NCBI RefSeq assembly: GCF_010906925.1
Contig: NZ_VTVE01000002.1
Coordinates: forward strand, 310,001-374,000
Length of the DNA stretch: 64,000 bases
Direction of reading: 5' to 3'
Source of the DNA: Pseudobutyrivibrio xylanivorans
GTDB lineage: Bacteria > Bacillota > Clostridia > Lachnospirales > Lachnospiraceae
Below, in pieces: positions 8,662-17,221 of this stretch. Numbering within the stretch: the stretch's first letter is position 1; each line of letters opens with the position of its first letter. The notes beneath the pieces were generated by a model that saw nothing but the letters and a program-made list of their open reading frames with translations, had not been told where the DNA came from and searched no databases. A program made the translations under genes and the position numbers.

Positions 8662-10452
8662 TTATTTCACCGTTCCAACCCAAATACAAAAAAGTCCATC
8701 AGAACCTTTTCCTTCATAATTTATGTTAGTGTCAACATAAACATTTGAACAATATTTACACATTATATTCTTTAGTTCATCTACATCAAACCATTGTTCC
8801 CATTCTCCAATATCTAATCTTCCTAGAGATTCCTTATTCTTATCAATTACCACTATTTTCCCATTAGTTATTGTTACCCTAGCCATTTCTCTTATAGCAC
8901 TTTCTATGTCAATAGCATGCTCTAATGCCTCACAAGTATACGTAACATTAAACTTGTTATCCAAATAAGGTATCTCAGTCAGTGTTCCTTGTTTGCATTC
9001 TATTCTTGGATCCTTTATATGTTCCATAACTAGTGGTGACAAATCTACAGCGTGATACTTATAATTAGGTAAATCATTTATGTATTTTTTTAAATATCTC
9101 CCCTTACCGCATCCTACATCAAGAATGCTTGTATTAATCTTACTTTTACTTATAATATCTTTTAATTTTTTATATCTATCATCCTCATCATCTATGCTCT
9201 GCATAAAAGCATCATTTTCATCATTAAATTCTGCAAGATTTTTATAATATAAGGAGTCTAAAAAATATTTTACAGCCCAACTAATTTCTGCCGATGGAAA
9301 ATACGAATTTGTTTCATTAGCATTTTCCTCCGAAATATAGCTTCCAAACCAACCGCCGCTCTCATTCTGAAGTTTACAAGCATATTCGAAAGCTTTATTG
9401 CCCCTTGAAATATCTCCTAATCTAAACCACACTAATGCCAATTGAAAAAGACCAGTCGAACATACCCAATCAACATTATTTAAACCTGGCACTGCCCCAC
9501 TTTCTTTTTGATAAGCTGAAATATTTCTCATAGCTTCCCTCGCCATTTCAACTTCTCCAATATCAACTAAAGCTTCCATAACATATGCATAAAAATGCGA
9601 TAACAAACTAAAATTCATTATTTCGTCATAATAAGTTTGTTTATAATAACCCCATATTTTATCAACTTTTTCTATATAATCATTTCGATTAAATATTAAG
9701 CCCGCATTTTTAATTGGAGAAAGACAGTATATATGTATTTTTTCATCACAGAAGGTTCTATCTTTTCCCCATGCATTCTTACTTGGTGTAATCAATCTTC
9801 CTTCTTCATTCATTTGCGAAAGAATCCAGTCGCAACCTTTTATTATTGCAATATCCACATCTGGCAAGATGTCTCTAATCGCAATTAGTCCTTTTAGGAT
9901 TTGCGCACTATCAAATATATATGGCTCACTATCATACGCATCAAACCAAGATCCATCTTCTTTTTGAATACTCAAAAGCCATTTTGCATAAGATATCGCA
10001 GTTTCTCTATAACCCCATTTTAAAAGCGTCGGAATATAATATCCTGTTACTTCTGGATAACTAACTTTACTATCTGTTGAAACAATTATCCCTTGTCCTT
10101 TAATACTATATTTTTCTATCCAGGTTATTGCTCTTTTATATACAGATATATAATCCGTCCTATTTTTTATTTTTTCAGCCCTATTTTTGCTTAATACATC
10201 ATTTAACAACTCAAACTCTATACCATTATTAATTAGTTGTTTGCATATCTCCTCTTGATATTTAGATGACACACATACAATCACTCTTTTACTTATTAAA
10301 TCTTTTTTTACATCGTTAAAAAGATAAATATCTATACCATCTTCTGAAACACCCGTTTTATTATTATCAACCAAAAAGTCTATGTTTTCTTTTCCTAAAT
10401 TCATTACCGCAGTATGACCATATGCACCTGCACCAAAAATTATATATCCCAT
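8662..10452 (-). CDS. Three-domain protein: GAG module, alpha/alpha toroid, SAM methyltransferase
   Basis: 596 residues with three parts. Residues 1-95 are the Rossmann-like module (MGYIIFGAGAYGHTAV, FLVDNNKTG, RVIVCVSSKYQ). Residues 100-405 form a helical repeat region with QKEDGSWFDAYDS, ESGAVPGLNN and LQNESGGWFGSY, motifs that resemble prenyltransferase/squalene-cyclase or glycoside-hydrolase alpha/alpha toroids. Residues 425-596 are a class I methyltransferase with ILDVGCGKGRYLKKY, HAVDLSP and YTCEALEHAIDIESA. I cannot name the substrate. A sugar- or polyprenyl-binding toroid feeding a methyltransferase is possible. It lies between the epimerase and FrhB-like genes in the same direction. 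The fusion looks unusual. Confidence 0.75.
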   Translation of the reverse strand: MGYIIFGAGAYGHTAVMNLGKENIDFLVDNNKTGVSEDGIDIYLFNDVKKDLISKRVIVCVSSKYQEEICKQLINNGIEFELLNDVLSKNRAEKIKNRTDYISVYKRAITWIEKYSIKGQGIIVSTDSKVSYPEVTGYYIPTLLKWGYRETAISYAKWLLSIQKEDGSWFDAYDSEPYIFDSAQILKGLIAIRDILPDVDIAIIKGCDWILSQMNEEGRLITPSKNAWGKDRTFCDEKIHIYCLSPIKNAGLIFNRNDYIEKVDKIWGYYKQTYYDEIMNFSLLSHFYAYVMEALVDIGEVEMAREAMRNISAYQKESGAVPGLNNVDWVCSTGLFQLALVWFRLGDISRGNKAFEYACKLQNESGGWFGSYISEENANETNSYFPSAEISWAVKYFLDSLYYKNLAEFNDENDAFMQSIDDEDDRYKKLKDIISKSKINTSILDVGCGKGRYLKKYINDLPNYKYHAVDLSPLVMEHIKDPRIECKQGTLTEIPYLDNKFNVTYTCEALEHAIDIESAIREMARVTITNGKIVVIDKNKESLGRLDIGEWEQWFDVDELKNIMCKYCSNVYVDTNINYEGKGSDGLFCIWVGTVK

Positions 10453-10496
10453 AGTATAATCATTCTCCTAGTATAATTGATTGATATAGTTCACCA

Positions 10497-11732
10497 TTAG
10501 TATTTAATAACGTTTATTTCTTTAGTAATGGAATTAAGTTTTTTATATATTTCATCTTGAAATTTATCGCCTACAGCAAGAACAACCATTACTTTATTTA
10601 TATTGTTAAAATCAATTTCACTTAATATATTTACCGGTATGCCATATATGCTTCTTTCTGCAATTCTTTCTGTTACTATGATTCCTTCAACATTAATATC
10701 ATTCTTAAAATACTTATTTTTTATACTGATAATTCGTTTTGAAATCTTGCCTGCTCCATATAGATATACTGTTTTCCCTATCAATTTTTCCAATAATACC
10801 ATTTCTCGAGGATAACAAGTCTTTATTGCCGCCTTTTCAAACCCTTCATTTTGAACTAATTCTTCAAATTCTTTTTTTCTATCCCAGTTATATCCCCATA
10901 CTCCACCAGAAGAATGATTTTGAAAATAACTTTTAATCATCTCCTCTTTAAGTAATTTCCTATGCTTTATTTCTCCTCTAATAGTTTGCCATAGATATTT
11001 ACCTTTAGGTGTATTTATCGTAATAATGGAAGGGTGCTTTGCCATTATCCCATTTTCTCTTGCATAATCCTTATAATCAAAATCCCCTATTGTCAAATCA
11101 CTCACATGTTTTTTTTCACAATATTTACACTTAAAACATACATTTCGCATCACTACCGATTCCATATATAATCGAGTAAATATATTCTCATTCCAACTTG
11201 AAATAATCTCTTGATTACATTCATCATTAGAGACATATTTAAAGTTATAATTATCTTCTTTCCCCTCAAAGCGGAAATCGATTTCTTTAATTTTATAATC
11301 TAAAGATTCTAAATATGCTTTAAAAAAATTTGGTTCTGCAGTTCCATGACAAAACAAGTCAAGTACGTACAATTTATCATAGTATCCAAATTTCTTTTGT
11401 ATAGCCGCAGCTTGACAAGGTGTCCCCGTAAATAGAACATATCTTTTTTCTATAATGGCTTTCTGAATATCTTTTATACTTCTAGTAAAATCACTCCATA
11501 CATATTTTGATTTTCTCATCCTATCAATAGCTTCGTATGTATCTACCGCAATATGTTCTACCAAATATTTTTCTTCATTATATACTGCGCCTATAACAAT
11601 TCCACCTAATTTTAATATAACTTTTGCACAAGCAGAGAAGACTCCCCCCGAGGAACTCTTCCTCAAAATCGAGTCATCGATATTTGCCCCATAAAAAAAT
11701 TCACTTATAATCTTCCCATCATTCATTTCCAT
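10497..11732 (-). CDS. FrhB-domain iron-sulfur/flavin protein with C-terminal GAG module
   Basis: 411 residues. Residues 20-260 match the coenzyme F420 hydrogenase beta-subunit family: SSGGVFSACAKVIL, YVLFTGTPCQAAAIQKKFG, LDLFCHGTAEPNFF and the cysteine cluster CFKCKYCEKKHVSDLTIGDF. In glycan loci these proteins accompany polysaccharide pyruvyl transferases, as here (the gene overlaps its upstream PPT neighbour by 14 bases), and are thought to be redox partners or reductases; the exact reaction is not known. From about 318 a Rossmann-like module follows (GKTVYLYGAGKISKR, VMVVLAVGDKFQ). Start ATG at 11732, AAGGG nine bases upstream. Confidence 0.82.
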   Translation of the reverse strand: MEMNDGKIISEFFYGANIDDSILRKSSSGGVFSACAKVILKLGGIVIGAVYNEEKYLVEHIAVDTYEAIDRMRKSKYVWSDFTRSIKDIQKAIIEKRYVLFTGTPCQAAAIQKKFGYYDKLYVLDLFCHGTAEPNFFKAYLESLDYKIKEIDFRFEGKEDNYNFKYVSNDECNQEIISSWNENIFTRLYMESVVMRNVCFKCKYCEKKHVSDLTIGDFDYKDYARENGIMAKHPSIITINTPKGKYLWQTIRGEIKHRKLLKEEMIKSYFQNHSSGGVWGYNWDRKKEFEELVQNEGFEKAAIKTCYPREMVLLEKLIGKTVYLYGAGKISKRIISIKNKYFKNDINVEGIIVTERIAERSIYGIPVNILSEIDFNNINKVMVVLAVGDKFQDEIYKKLNSITKEINVIKY

Positions 11733-12720
11733 CTAACAAAGCCCTTTTTATATAATCACTTGCTTTATTTCTTAATGCTACAAGTCTATCTACATATTCT
11801 TCCTTTTGAAACTCGAATGCATTTGGAATTTCTAAAGATTTTGCATTTAAATCTTTCCTAAGTGTTTCAGACCGATTTGCCACACTAATAACCTGATTTA
11901 GAATCACTTTTTTCCCATAATTAATCCCAACCATTAGGCCATGAAATGTACTTGTTATCACTGCATTAGCTTTTCCTATAAATCCAATCCACTCCACCGC
12001 CCTTAGTTCATTCATTTTAATGCTCATATCGCACCAATCATTTTTATATCCTAACGATATTAGCTTCAAATTATTTTTTCGTCCATACTCTTGTGCCATT
12101 TTTATAAAAGCTTCATCCCAATGTGCACCATATACTGCTATATAATCTTTATATATTGGAAATACAATATTGTTATCAGTTGTGAAGTCCCATAATAAAG
12201 CAGGATCAATTACTATTTCTATGTTCTTATCTACTCCAGACTCTTCTATTATTTTTTTTGTATATTCATCTCGCACCGATAAATAATCATATGAACTAAT
12301 ACCATCGATCATTTCTACTGAAAGTTCTTCAACAGTCAACCTATCGGCGCTTGGCGCATAGGATACTTTTTTTTTCGCATCAATTCCTATTCCCATCAAA
12401 TGTAGATCTTTATTTAAAGTATTTCCCTCAAATGACCATATACTATCTGCACCTGTTATAAATACATCGTATTTTCTTTTTTCAAGGTCTCCAACTGATC
12501 CAACAAATGTATGCGGTATAATATTCCAACTATATGAAAATGAATTCTTTAATCTTAGATCATTTCTATAATAAATATCATCATGACTTTGTTCTAAATA
12601 AGCTAGTTGACGTGCTGATACATTATTTAAGCTATTTAAATATGAGGTTAACGCATATGCCTGTGTCCAAGCCCCATAGTTTGGCACTCCCCAATATGTC
12701 AAAATACTTACATCTATCAT
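11719..12720 (-). CDS. Polysaccharide pyruvyl transferase family protein
   Basis: 333 residues of the PF04230 family, which adds pyruvate ketals from phosphoenolpyruvate to sugars. Marks are ILTYWGVPNYGAWTQAYAL at the N-terminus, VFITGADSIWSFEG, KVSYAPSADRL, and AVITSTFHGLMVGINYGKKVI at the C-terminus. The frame opens with GTG at 12726, but the ATG at 12720 directly after GGAGAGGTGG is the more likely start. The 3' end overlaps the FrhB-domain gene by 14 bases, a pairing often seen in capsule loci. No signal peptide, so cytoplasmic. Confidence 0.88.
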   Translation of the reverse strand: MIDVSILTYWGVPNYGAWTQAYALTSYLNSLNNVSARQLAYLEQSHDDIYYRNDLRLKNSFSYSWNIIPHTFVGSVGDLEKRKYDVFITGADSIWSFEGNTLNKDLHLMGIGIDAKKKVSYAPSADRLTVEELSVEMIDGISSYDYLSVRDEYTKKIIEESGVDKNIEIVIDPALLWDFTTDNNIVFPIYKDYIAVYGAHWDEAFIKMAQEYGRKNNLKLISLGYKNDWCDMSIKMNELRAVEWIGFIGKANAVITSTFHGLMVGINYGKKVILNQVISVANRSETLRKDLNAKSLEIPNAFEFQKEEYVDRLVALRNKASDYIKRALLDGNE

Positions 12721-12739
12721 ATCCACCTCTCCATTACTT

Positions 12740-13777
12740 TCATATTAACTCAACAAAATTCTCTAATTTAAAGCACTCTATCTCATTAATTTTCTCTTCA
12801 CCTTTTACAATCATATTAATGTCAAATTCTGCTTCCAACTCTCCTACATCGGCAAATTCTCCATTTTCATACTCTTTCAAAATTCTTTGTCTATTACTGT
12901 AATAATACTTTCCATCATCTGAAAGAATTCCATTTTTATAATAACCTGATTCTACCAATATAGGATCCTCAACTCTTTTCTGTATTCCAGATTTGTGATC
13001 TACTATTACAAACCATTCTTCTCTTATTGTATCTATCAACAAATCCTTTCCGATTTTTCTAATTGTAATCCAGTCATCTGATTGAAATACGACTTTGTTA
13101 TCCCGCTCTCTATACACTTTCCATTTATTATCATTAGTTTTTCCGCACAAATATATTTCATCTGCAATAATCTCAACAGAATTTAATTGAATATTACCTA
13201 TACCGCTCTCCTTGACTTCAATAATTTGATTTTCTAATTCATATTCTATATATCTGTTATCCCCCGTCTGAACTGCTACTATTTTCTTTCCATAAAAAGC
13301 AGCCCGATTTAAACATACCTTATGGATACCTATTTTTTTGAATATTTCTCCTATATCAAATAAGTATTCAATCGTATTGTCAGCTGTAATTCTAATCAAA
13401 TATTGATAGTTCATTGGAATACAATAGATGTCATTTCCATACATAAATGCTCCACAAAATAACATCTTAGTTCTATATAATCGTTCATCCTTTAATTGTA
13501 AAATCTCCTGTTTTTTAGAATTAATACCATAAATGTGGATATAATTCCCCCACATTGGTATCATAAATATTGTATTGTCTCTTATAATCAGTTTTCCTAT
13601 AAGCGTTTTTTTAATCGACGCCTCTTCCTCTAATGAACAAACAAACTCACCTTTATTAAGTTTTTTATCATATTTAAACAACGCATTAATATCATTATGA
13701 AACATCCAAATAATATCTTTATTTTCTATTAATTCACTTGGTATAATACCAATTTTACTAATGTAATTTGCCAACAT
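12740..13777 (-). CDS. Unrecognised protein with beta-propeller-like repeats
   Basis: I do not recognise a family. The 345 residues contain repeating strand-rich segments of about 40 residues with a pattern like YGNDIYCIPM, YGKKIVAVQTG, IADEIYLCG, IGKDLLIDT and LSDDGKYYYS, as in beta-propellers. No signal peptide or membrane helix is visible. ATG at 13777 with GGAGAAAAGAAT upstream. It sits between a methyltransferase and the pyruvyl transferase in the same transcript, so it probably serves the glycan pathway, perhaps as a sugar-binding or scaffold protein. This is inference from position only. Confidence 0.6.
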   Translation of the reverse strand: MLANYISKIGIIPSELIENKDIIWMFHNDINALFKYDKKLNKGEFVCSLEEEASIKKTLIGKLIIRDNTIFMIPMWGNYIHIYGINSKKQEILQLKDERLYRTKMLFCGAFMYGNDIYCIPMNYQYLIRITADNTIEYLFDIGEIFKKIGIHKVCLNRAAFYGKKIVAVQTGDNRYIEYELENQIIEVKESGIGNIQLNSVEIIADEIYLCGKTNDNKWKVYRERDNKVVFQSDDWITIRKIGKDLLIDTIREEWFVIVDHKSGIQKRVEDPILVESGYYKNGILSDDGKYYYSNRQRILKEYENGEFADVGELEAEFDINMIVKGEEKINEIECFKLENFVELI

Positions 13778-13790
13778 ATTCTTTTCTCCA

Positions 13791-14960
13791 CTAAAAGCTT
13801 TCTAAAAACTGATCTACTTTTATTATTTTTTTTTCATTTACTCCCTTATTTATTAATTGCCTTTTTATAATTTCGTAGTCCTTATCTAAAGTTATTACTA
13901 TTAAATCTTTTTCTTTTTCAAATACATAGTTGGCCATAGTTACAATTGGTAAAAGTCCGATATGCTTATCTTGTTTATCAATTATTTTATCAACAGTAAT
14001 GCCTATTTCTGTTAAAAGAATATATAAGTCTCTTCCTATACCACCTACTCCATAAATATCTATTTTTTTGTAAGGGGTTTTATTAGTTAAAATAATAGCT
14101 TTATTTCTTAATAATGCTATTTTATCTTTTACCAATTTTGCAAAGTTATTTTTACGTCCATATAATAGTGCTTCTTGCTCCCTATCATATGAATAATTCA
14201 AAAAATGAGAATATATTACTTTTGAAAAGATTTTAAAATACTCATTCTTTGGCACTTCTATAGTTTTCTTTTTTGTTAAAACCACTTTATTATAAAACCA
14301 ATTTGATTCGTTTTCCTTTTGGTCTGGATATATAGTTATATCCGCGTATTCCGCAAATAATTTGTTTACATTATGTCTTATATTTTCACGCCAAACCATA
14401 AACGAATTCTCTTGATTGTGTACCGATAAATTCCATTGATGAAATCCTTCGTATTCTTCGTTCTCGGCTTCATTTTCATGATGTCTTAAAATTACTTTTC
14501 CCCCGATTTTACACACATAAAGCAATTGATATATTCCAAGTATTGGGTCAAATGAATGATCCAAAGAATTACTCATATGTACAATATCAAATGTTTCTTC
14601 ATCAAATAATTCATCCAAAAACTCTACTAAACCTGTTCTTAACTGTATTCCATTTGTAAGATTATATTTCTCCATCAGACGTCTATATACATCTGCAAGG
14701 GGGTCTACGGCTATTGCATTGATTTTAACTTTTTCACTTTCAAATCCACATCGCGAAAAAGGTCCTGCTCCTACATCTAAAAAACTACATTCATCATAAT
14801 CTTCTAAATCATCTTCTAATTTGAATTTCCTATCTTTTATATACCTTGTTATTATTTTATTGTGAAATTGTCCCTGTTCATTAAAAACCTCATTTTCCCA
14901 AAAACTTATTTCATCATCTATTCCGGATAACCATGTTCTTATATAATCTATATAATCCAT
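13791..14960 (-). CDS. SAM methyltransferase with C-terminal GAG module
   Basis: 389 residues. The N-terminal half is a class I methyltransferase: CSFLDVGAGPFSRCGF (SAM loop), AIAVDPLADVYRR, FDIVHMSNSLDHSFDP and GGKVILRHHENEAENE. The C-terminal 95 residues are the locus-specific Rossmann-like module (KKIDIYGVGGIGRDLYIL, DKIIDKQDKHIG, DLIVITLDKD); here GAG is GVG. An upstream ATG at 14969 overlaps the GGAGG site, so the ATG at 14960, nine bases after GGAGG, is preferred. The methyl acceptor is unknown. Very AT-rich with many AAA and TTA codons. Confidence 0.8.
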   Translation of the reverse strand: MDYIDYIRTWLSGIDDEISFWENEVFNEQGQFHNKIITRYIKDRKFKLEDDLEDYDECSFLDVGAGPFSRCGFESEKVKINAIAVDPLADVYRRLMEKYNLTNGIQLRTGLVEFLDELFDEETFDIVHMSNSLDHSFDPILGIYQLLYVCKIGGKVILRHHENEAENEEYEGFHQWNLSVHNQENSFMVWRENIRHNVNKLFAEYADITIYPDQKENESNWFYNKVVLTKKKTIEVPKNEYFKIFSKVIYSHFLNYSYDREQEALLYGRKNNFAKLVKDKIALLRNKAIILTNKTPYKKIDIYGVGGIGRDLYILLTEIGITVDKIIDKQDKHIGLLPIVTMANYVFEKEKDLIVITLDKDYEIIKRQLINKGVNEKKIIKVDQFLESF

Positions 14961-14988
14961 TTTTACCATCCTCCAAGTTATGCAAAAA

Positions 14989-16095
14989 TTACATACTTCT
15001 ATTCATATCCCCAGATATTCTTTTATTATGTTCTCTAAAAATACTGTCTTCCCACGATGCTTCATAATGATGTATTGATTTAGTAAAGTTTCTGGTCTTT
15101 ACCCTTCTCGTTTTAGAACACATTCCATTAATCATTATTCCCGGGTAAATAGTTAATCCATCTATAAACTGGTATTCACCATTTAATACTAATCCATGTT
15201 TTTTTAGCACTTCAGTTTGATATACCGGGCTTGCTGTTAAATTCAAATTTCCGTCTTCTTTTATAAATAATTTATCTTCGTAATCATCCAGCCATTCTTT
15301 AATAAAAGAATTTCCTTTACGCGCACCAAAACCCAACCCCAATGCTATATGATCATTATGTTCAAACGCACAATATGCTTCTTGATATAATAAATCATCT
15401 AATGAATCAATTATTTCAACATCTGTATCTAAGTAAATTCCACCATTGTTATAGACAATGTCAAGCCTAGCATAATCAGGCACAAACCCCCATTTTTCTC
15501 TTTTATATGCCTGATACATATAATTATTTTTACTTACATCATAATTTGATTCATTCCATTCAATTATTTCATAGTCTGGACAGCATTTTTTCCAACTATC
15601 AATACACATTTTATTCAAATCAGATTTGCTTCCATTTCCAAACCAACAATAATGAATTATCTTTGGGATTAATGCTTCAGAAGTTCTTCTAATATTCGTC
15701 GGTACATATTTGTTATAATCTATTTCTTCTTGCTTAATTGCTCCTAGTAGCTCTAATGAATAAATATCTACTTCTCTTAAACTTGGTATTCTATCAAGAA
15801 TCTCTAATATCTCTTCATATTTTAAATTATTGATTATTATTAAATATCTACCATTACCTATGATTTTCTTTGCTTTGTCTAAGGAAATAATTTCTACGCT
15901 ATTATTTCCCAATAATATTTTTTCTTCTTGCCTGTCTTTATTTTCGTCAATTATGTATTTAATAGATTGAATTATTTTCGGAGACTCCAAAATGTCCTCA
16001 AGTTTTGAACACATCTTTCCAGCACCATAGCATATAATTGAATATCCCTTATCAACCCTATCCTCTACGCTCTTAATGCTCTCTACTTTAAACAT
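14989..16095 (-). CDS. GT32 glycosyltransferase with N-terminal GAG module
   Basis: 368 residues. Residues 18-115 are the Rossmann-like module (YSIICYGAGKMCSKL, KYIIDENKD, RYLIIINNLKYEE). From about 140 it is a family 32 glycosyltransferase: IPKIIHYCWFGNG, SWKKCCPDYEIIEWNESNYD, FVPDYARLDIVYNNGGIYLDTDVE with the DxD metal site at 223-225, and a final SIHHYEASW. The same two-domain plan recurs in the 20793 gene, so the pair probably arose by duplication and now adds two different sugars. AGGAG six bases before the ATG. Confidence 0.88.
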   Translation of the reverse strand: MFKVESIKSVEDRVDKGYSIICYGAGKMCSKLEDILESPKIIQSIKYIIDENKDRQEEKILLGNNSVEIISLDKAKKIIGNGRYLIIINNLKYEEILEILDRIPSLREVDIYSLELLGAIKQEEIDYNKYVPTNIRRTSEALIPKIIHYCWFGNGSKSDLNKMCIDSWKKCCPDYEIIEWNESNYDVSKNNYMYQAYKREKWGFVPDYARLDIVYNNGGIYLDTDVEIIDSLDDLLYQEAYCAFEHNDHIALGLGFGARKGNSFIKEWLDDYEDKLFIKEDGNLNLTASPVYQTEVLKKHGLVLNGEYQFIDGLTIYPGIMINGMCSKTRRVKTRNFTKSIHHYEASWEDSIFREHNKRISGDMNRSM

Positions 16096-16114
16096 ACATG
16101 GCTCCTAATCTGAT

Positions 16115-17206
16115 TTAAATTACATCAATCATCTTTTCAATATCCCTAATGTAATCTTCAAATCTATCATTTTCATCTGCAAACATTGCAGCCTTTATTT
16201 CATCATTACTTTCTCTATCGAGATAATCGCACAAAGCTTCTACTGCTTCTTCGTTGGTATCTATTACTCTTCCATTCCTTTTACTTGCTATTTGTCGTTC
16301 TGAAGCCCCTACTCTAGTTGATACTACAGGTACACCTAAGCTAATCGCTTCTGACACAGCCAAGCTATATCCTTCTGACTTGGAAACCATAAGCATTACT
16401 TTTGCCTGTTTCACAATCGGAAATGGATTTTCATGATATCCAAGTAAAACCACTTTTTGATCTAACTGTTTTTCTTTAATTATTTCTTCTACCTTTTCTC
16501 TAAGATTTCCTGTTCCTAAGAAATATAGTTTCGCATTACTATTTTTATTAAGCACTTGTTCAAATATATCAATCGCTCTTATTGGGTTCTTATTATCATC
16601 CAGTCTTCCAAAAAAGATAATGGCGTTCTCATCTAGTTTTATATCGCATTTACGATTTGATTCATCTTTAATCCTTTTAGCGTCTATGCAATTATATAAT
16701 TTTATTACCTTATCCTTATGATTCGGATATAAATCTATTAATGACTTTTCTGTATTATCGCTAATCACCACAATCTTTTTAGCCTTTTCAAAAGACTTGT
16801 CTTGAAGCTGCCGTTCTTCTTGCATATTTTCCTCGAGCAGATTGTAGAGATCACCATGAATCCAAGCGATATTTTTCTTACCTGGAGGCAACAGGAAGCT
16901 TGGTTTAAGATAATTAAATGAAATATAAACATCGTAGTCTTGTGGTATATACTGAGCTATTACCTTATCCCACTCATGATATACGTAGTACATACGAGAT
17001 TTTCTATCAGGCGCATTTGCCAAGGTATAATATGGATATACTTTCACATAGTCTGGTATTTGTTCTTGCTTGATGGTATCATGAATAATCTCCATAACTC
17101 CCAGCTCATATTTTTCTGGGTTCAATCCATTTAAGATCGATGTTAAAAGAGACTCTGCCCCTCCACCTTTTGAAAAACAATTAATAATAAAAAATACTTT
17201 TAGCAA
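16115..17206 (-). CDS. GT4-type glycosyltransferase
   Basis: 363 residues with a GT-B fold of family 4. The N-terminus FFIINCFSKGGGAESLL is the acceptor-side glycine-rich loop. The donor site is seen in AIIFFGRLDDNKNPIRAIDIF, AKLYFLGTGNLREKVEE, VVLLGYHENPFPIVKQAKVMLMVSKSEGYSLAVSEAISLGVPVVSTRVGA (EX7E-like motif). The start codon is TTG at 17206, eight bases after a perfect AGGAGG. No membrane segment. Donor sugar unknown. Confidence 0.9.
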   Translation of the reverse strand: MLKVFFIINCFSKGGGAESLLTSILNGLNPEKYELGVMEIIHDTIKQEQIPDYVKVYPYYTLANAPDRKSRMYYVYHEWDKVIAQYIPQDYDVYISFNYLKPSFLLPPGKKNIAWIHGDLYNLLEENMQEERQLQDKSFEKAKKIVVISDNTEKSLIDLYPNHKDKVIKLYNCIDAKRIKDESNRKCDIKLDENAIIFFGRLDDNKNPIRAIDIFEQVLNKNSNAKLYFLGTGNLREKVEEIIKEKQLDQKVVLLGYHENPFPIVKQAKVMLMVSKSEGYSLAVSEAISLGVPVVSTRVGASERQIASKRNGRVIDTNEEAVEALCDYLDRESNDEIKAAMFADENDRFEDYIRDIEKMIDVI

Positions 17207-17221
17207 GAACTTTTCCTCCTA

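Noticed and set aside
10440-10500. Exact bases between the 8662 and 10497 genes
   Set aside because: My base-by-base count of this stretch was off by two relative to the frame, so I rely on the reading frame for the start at 10452 and make no fine-scale claim here.
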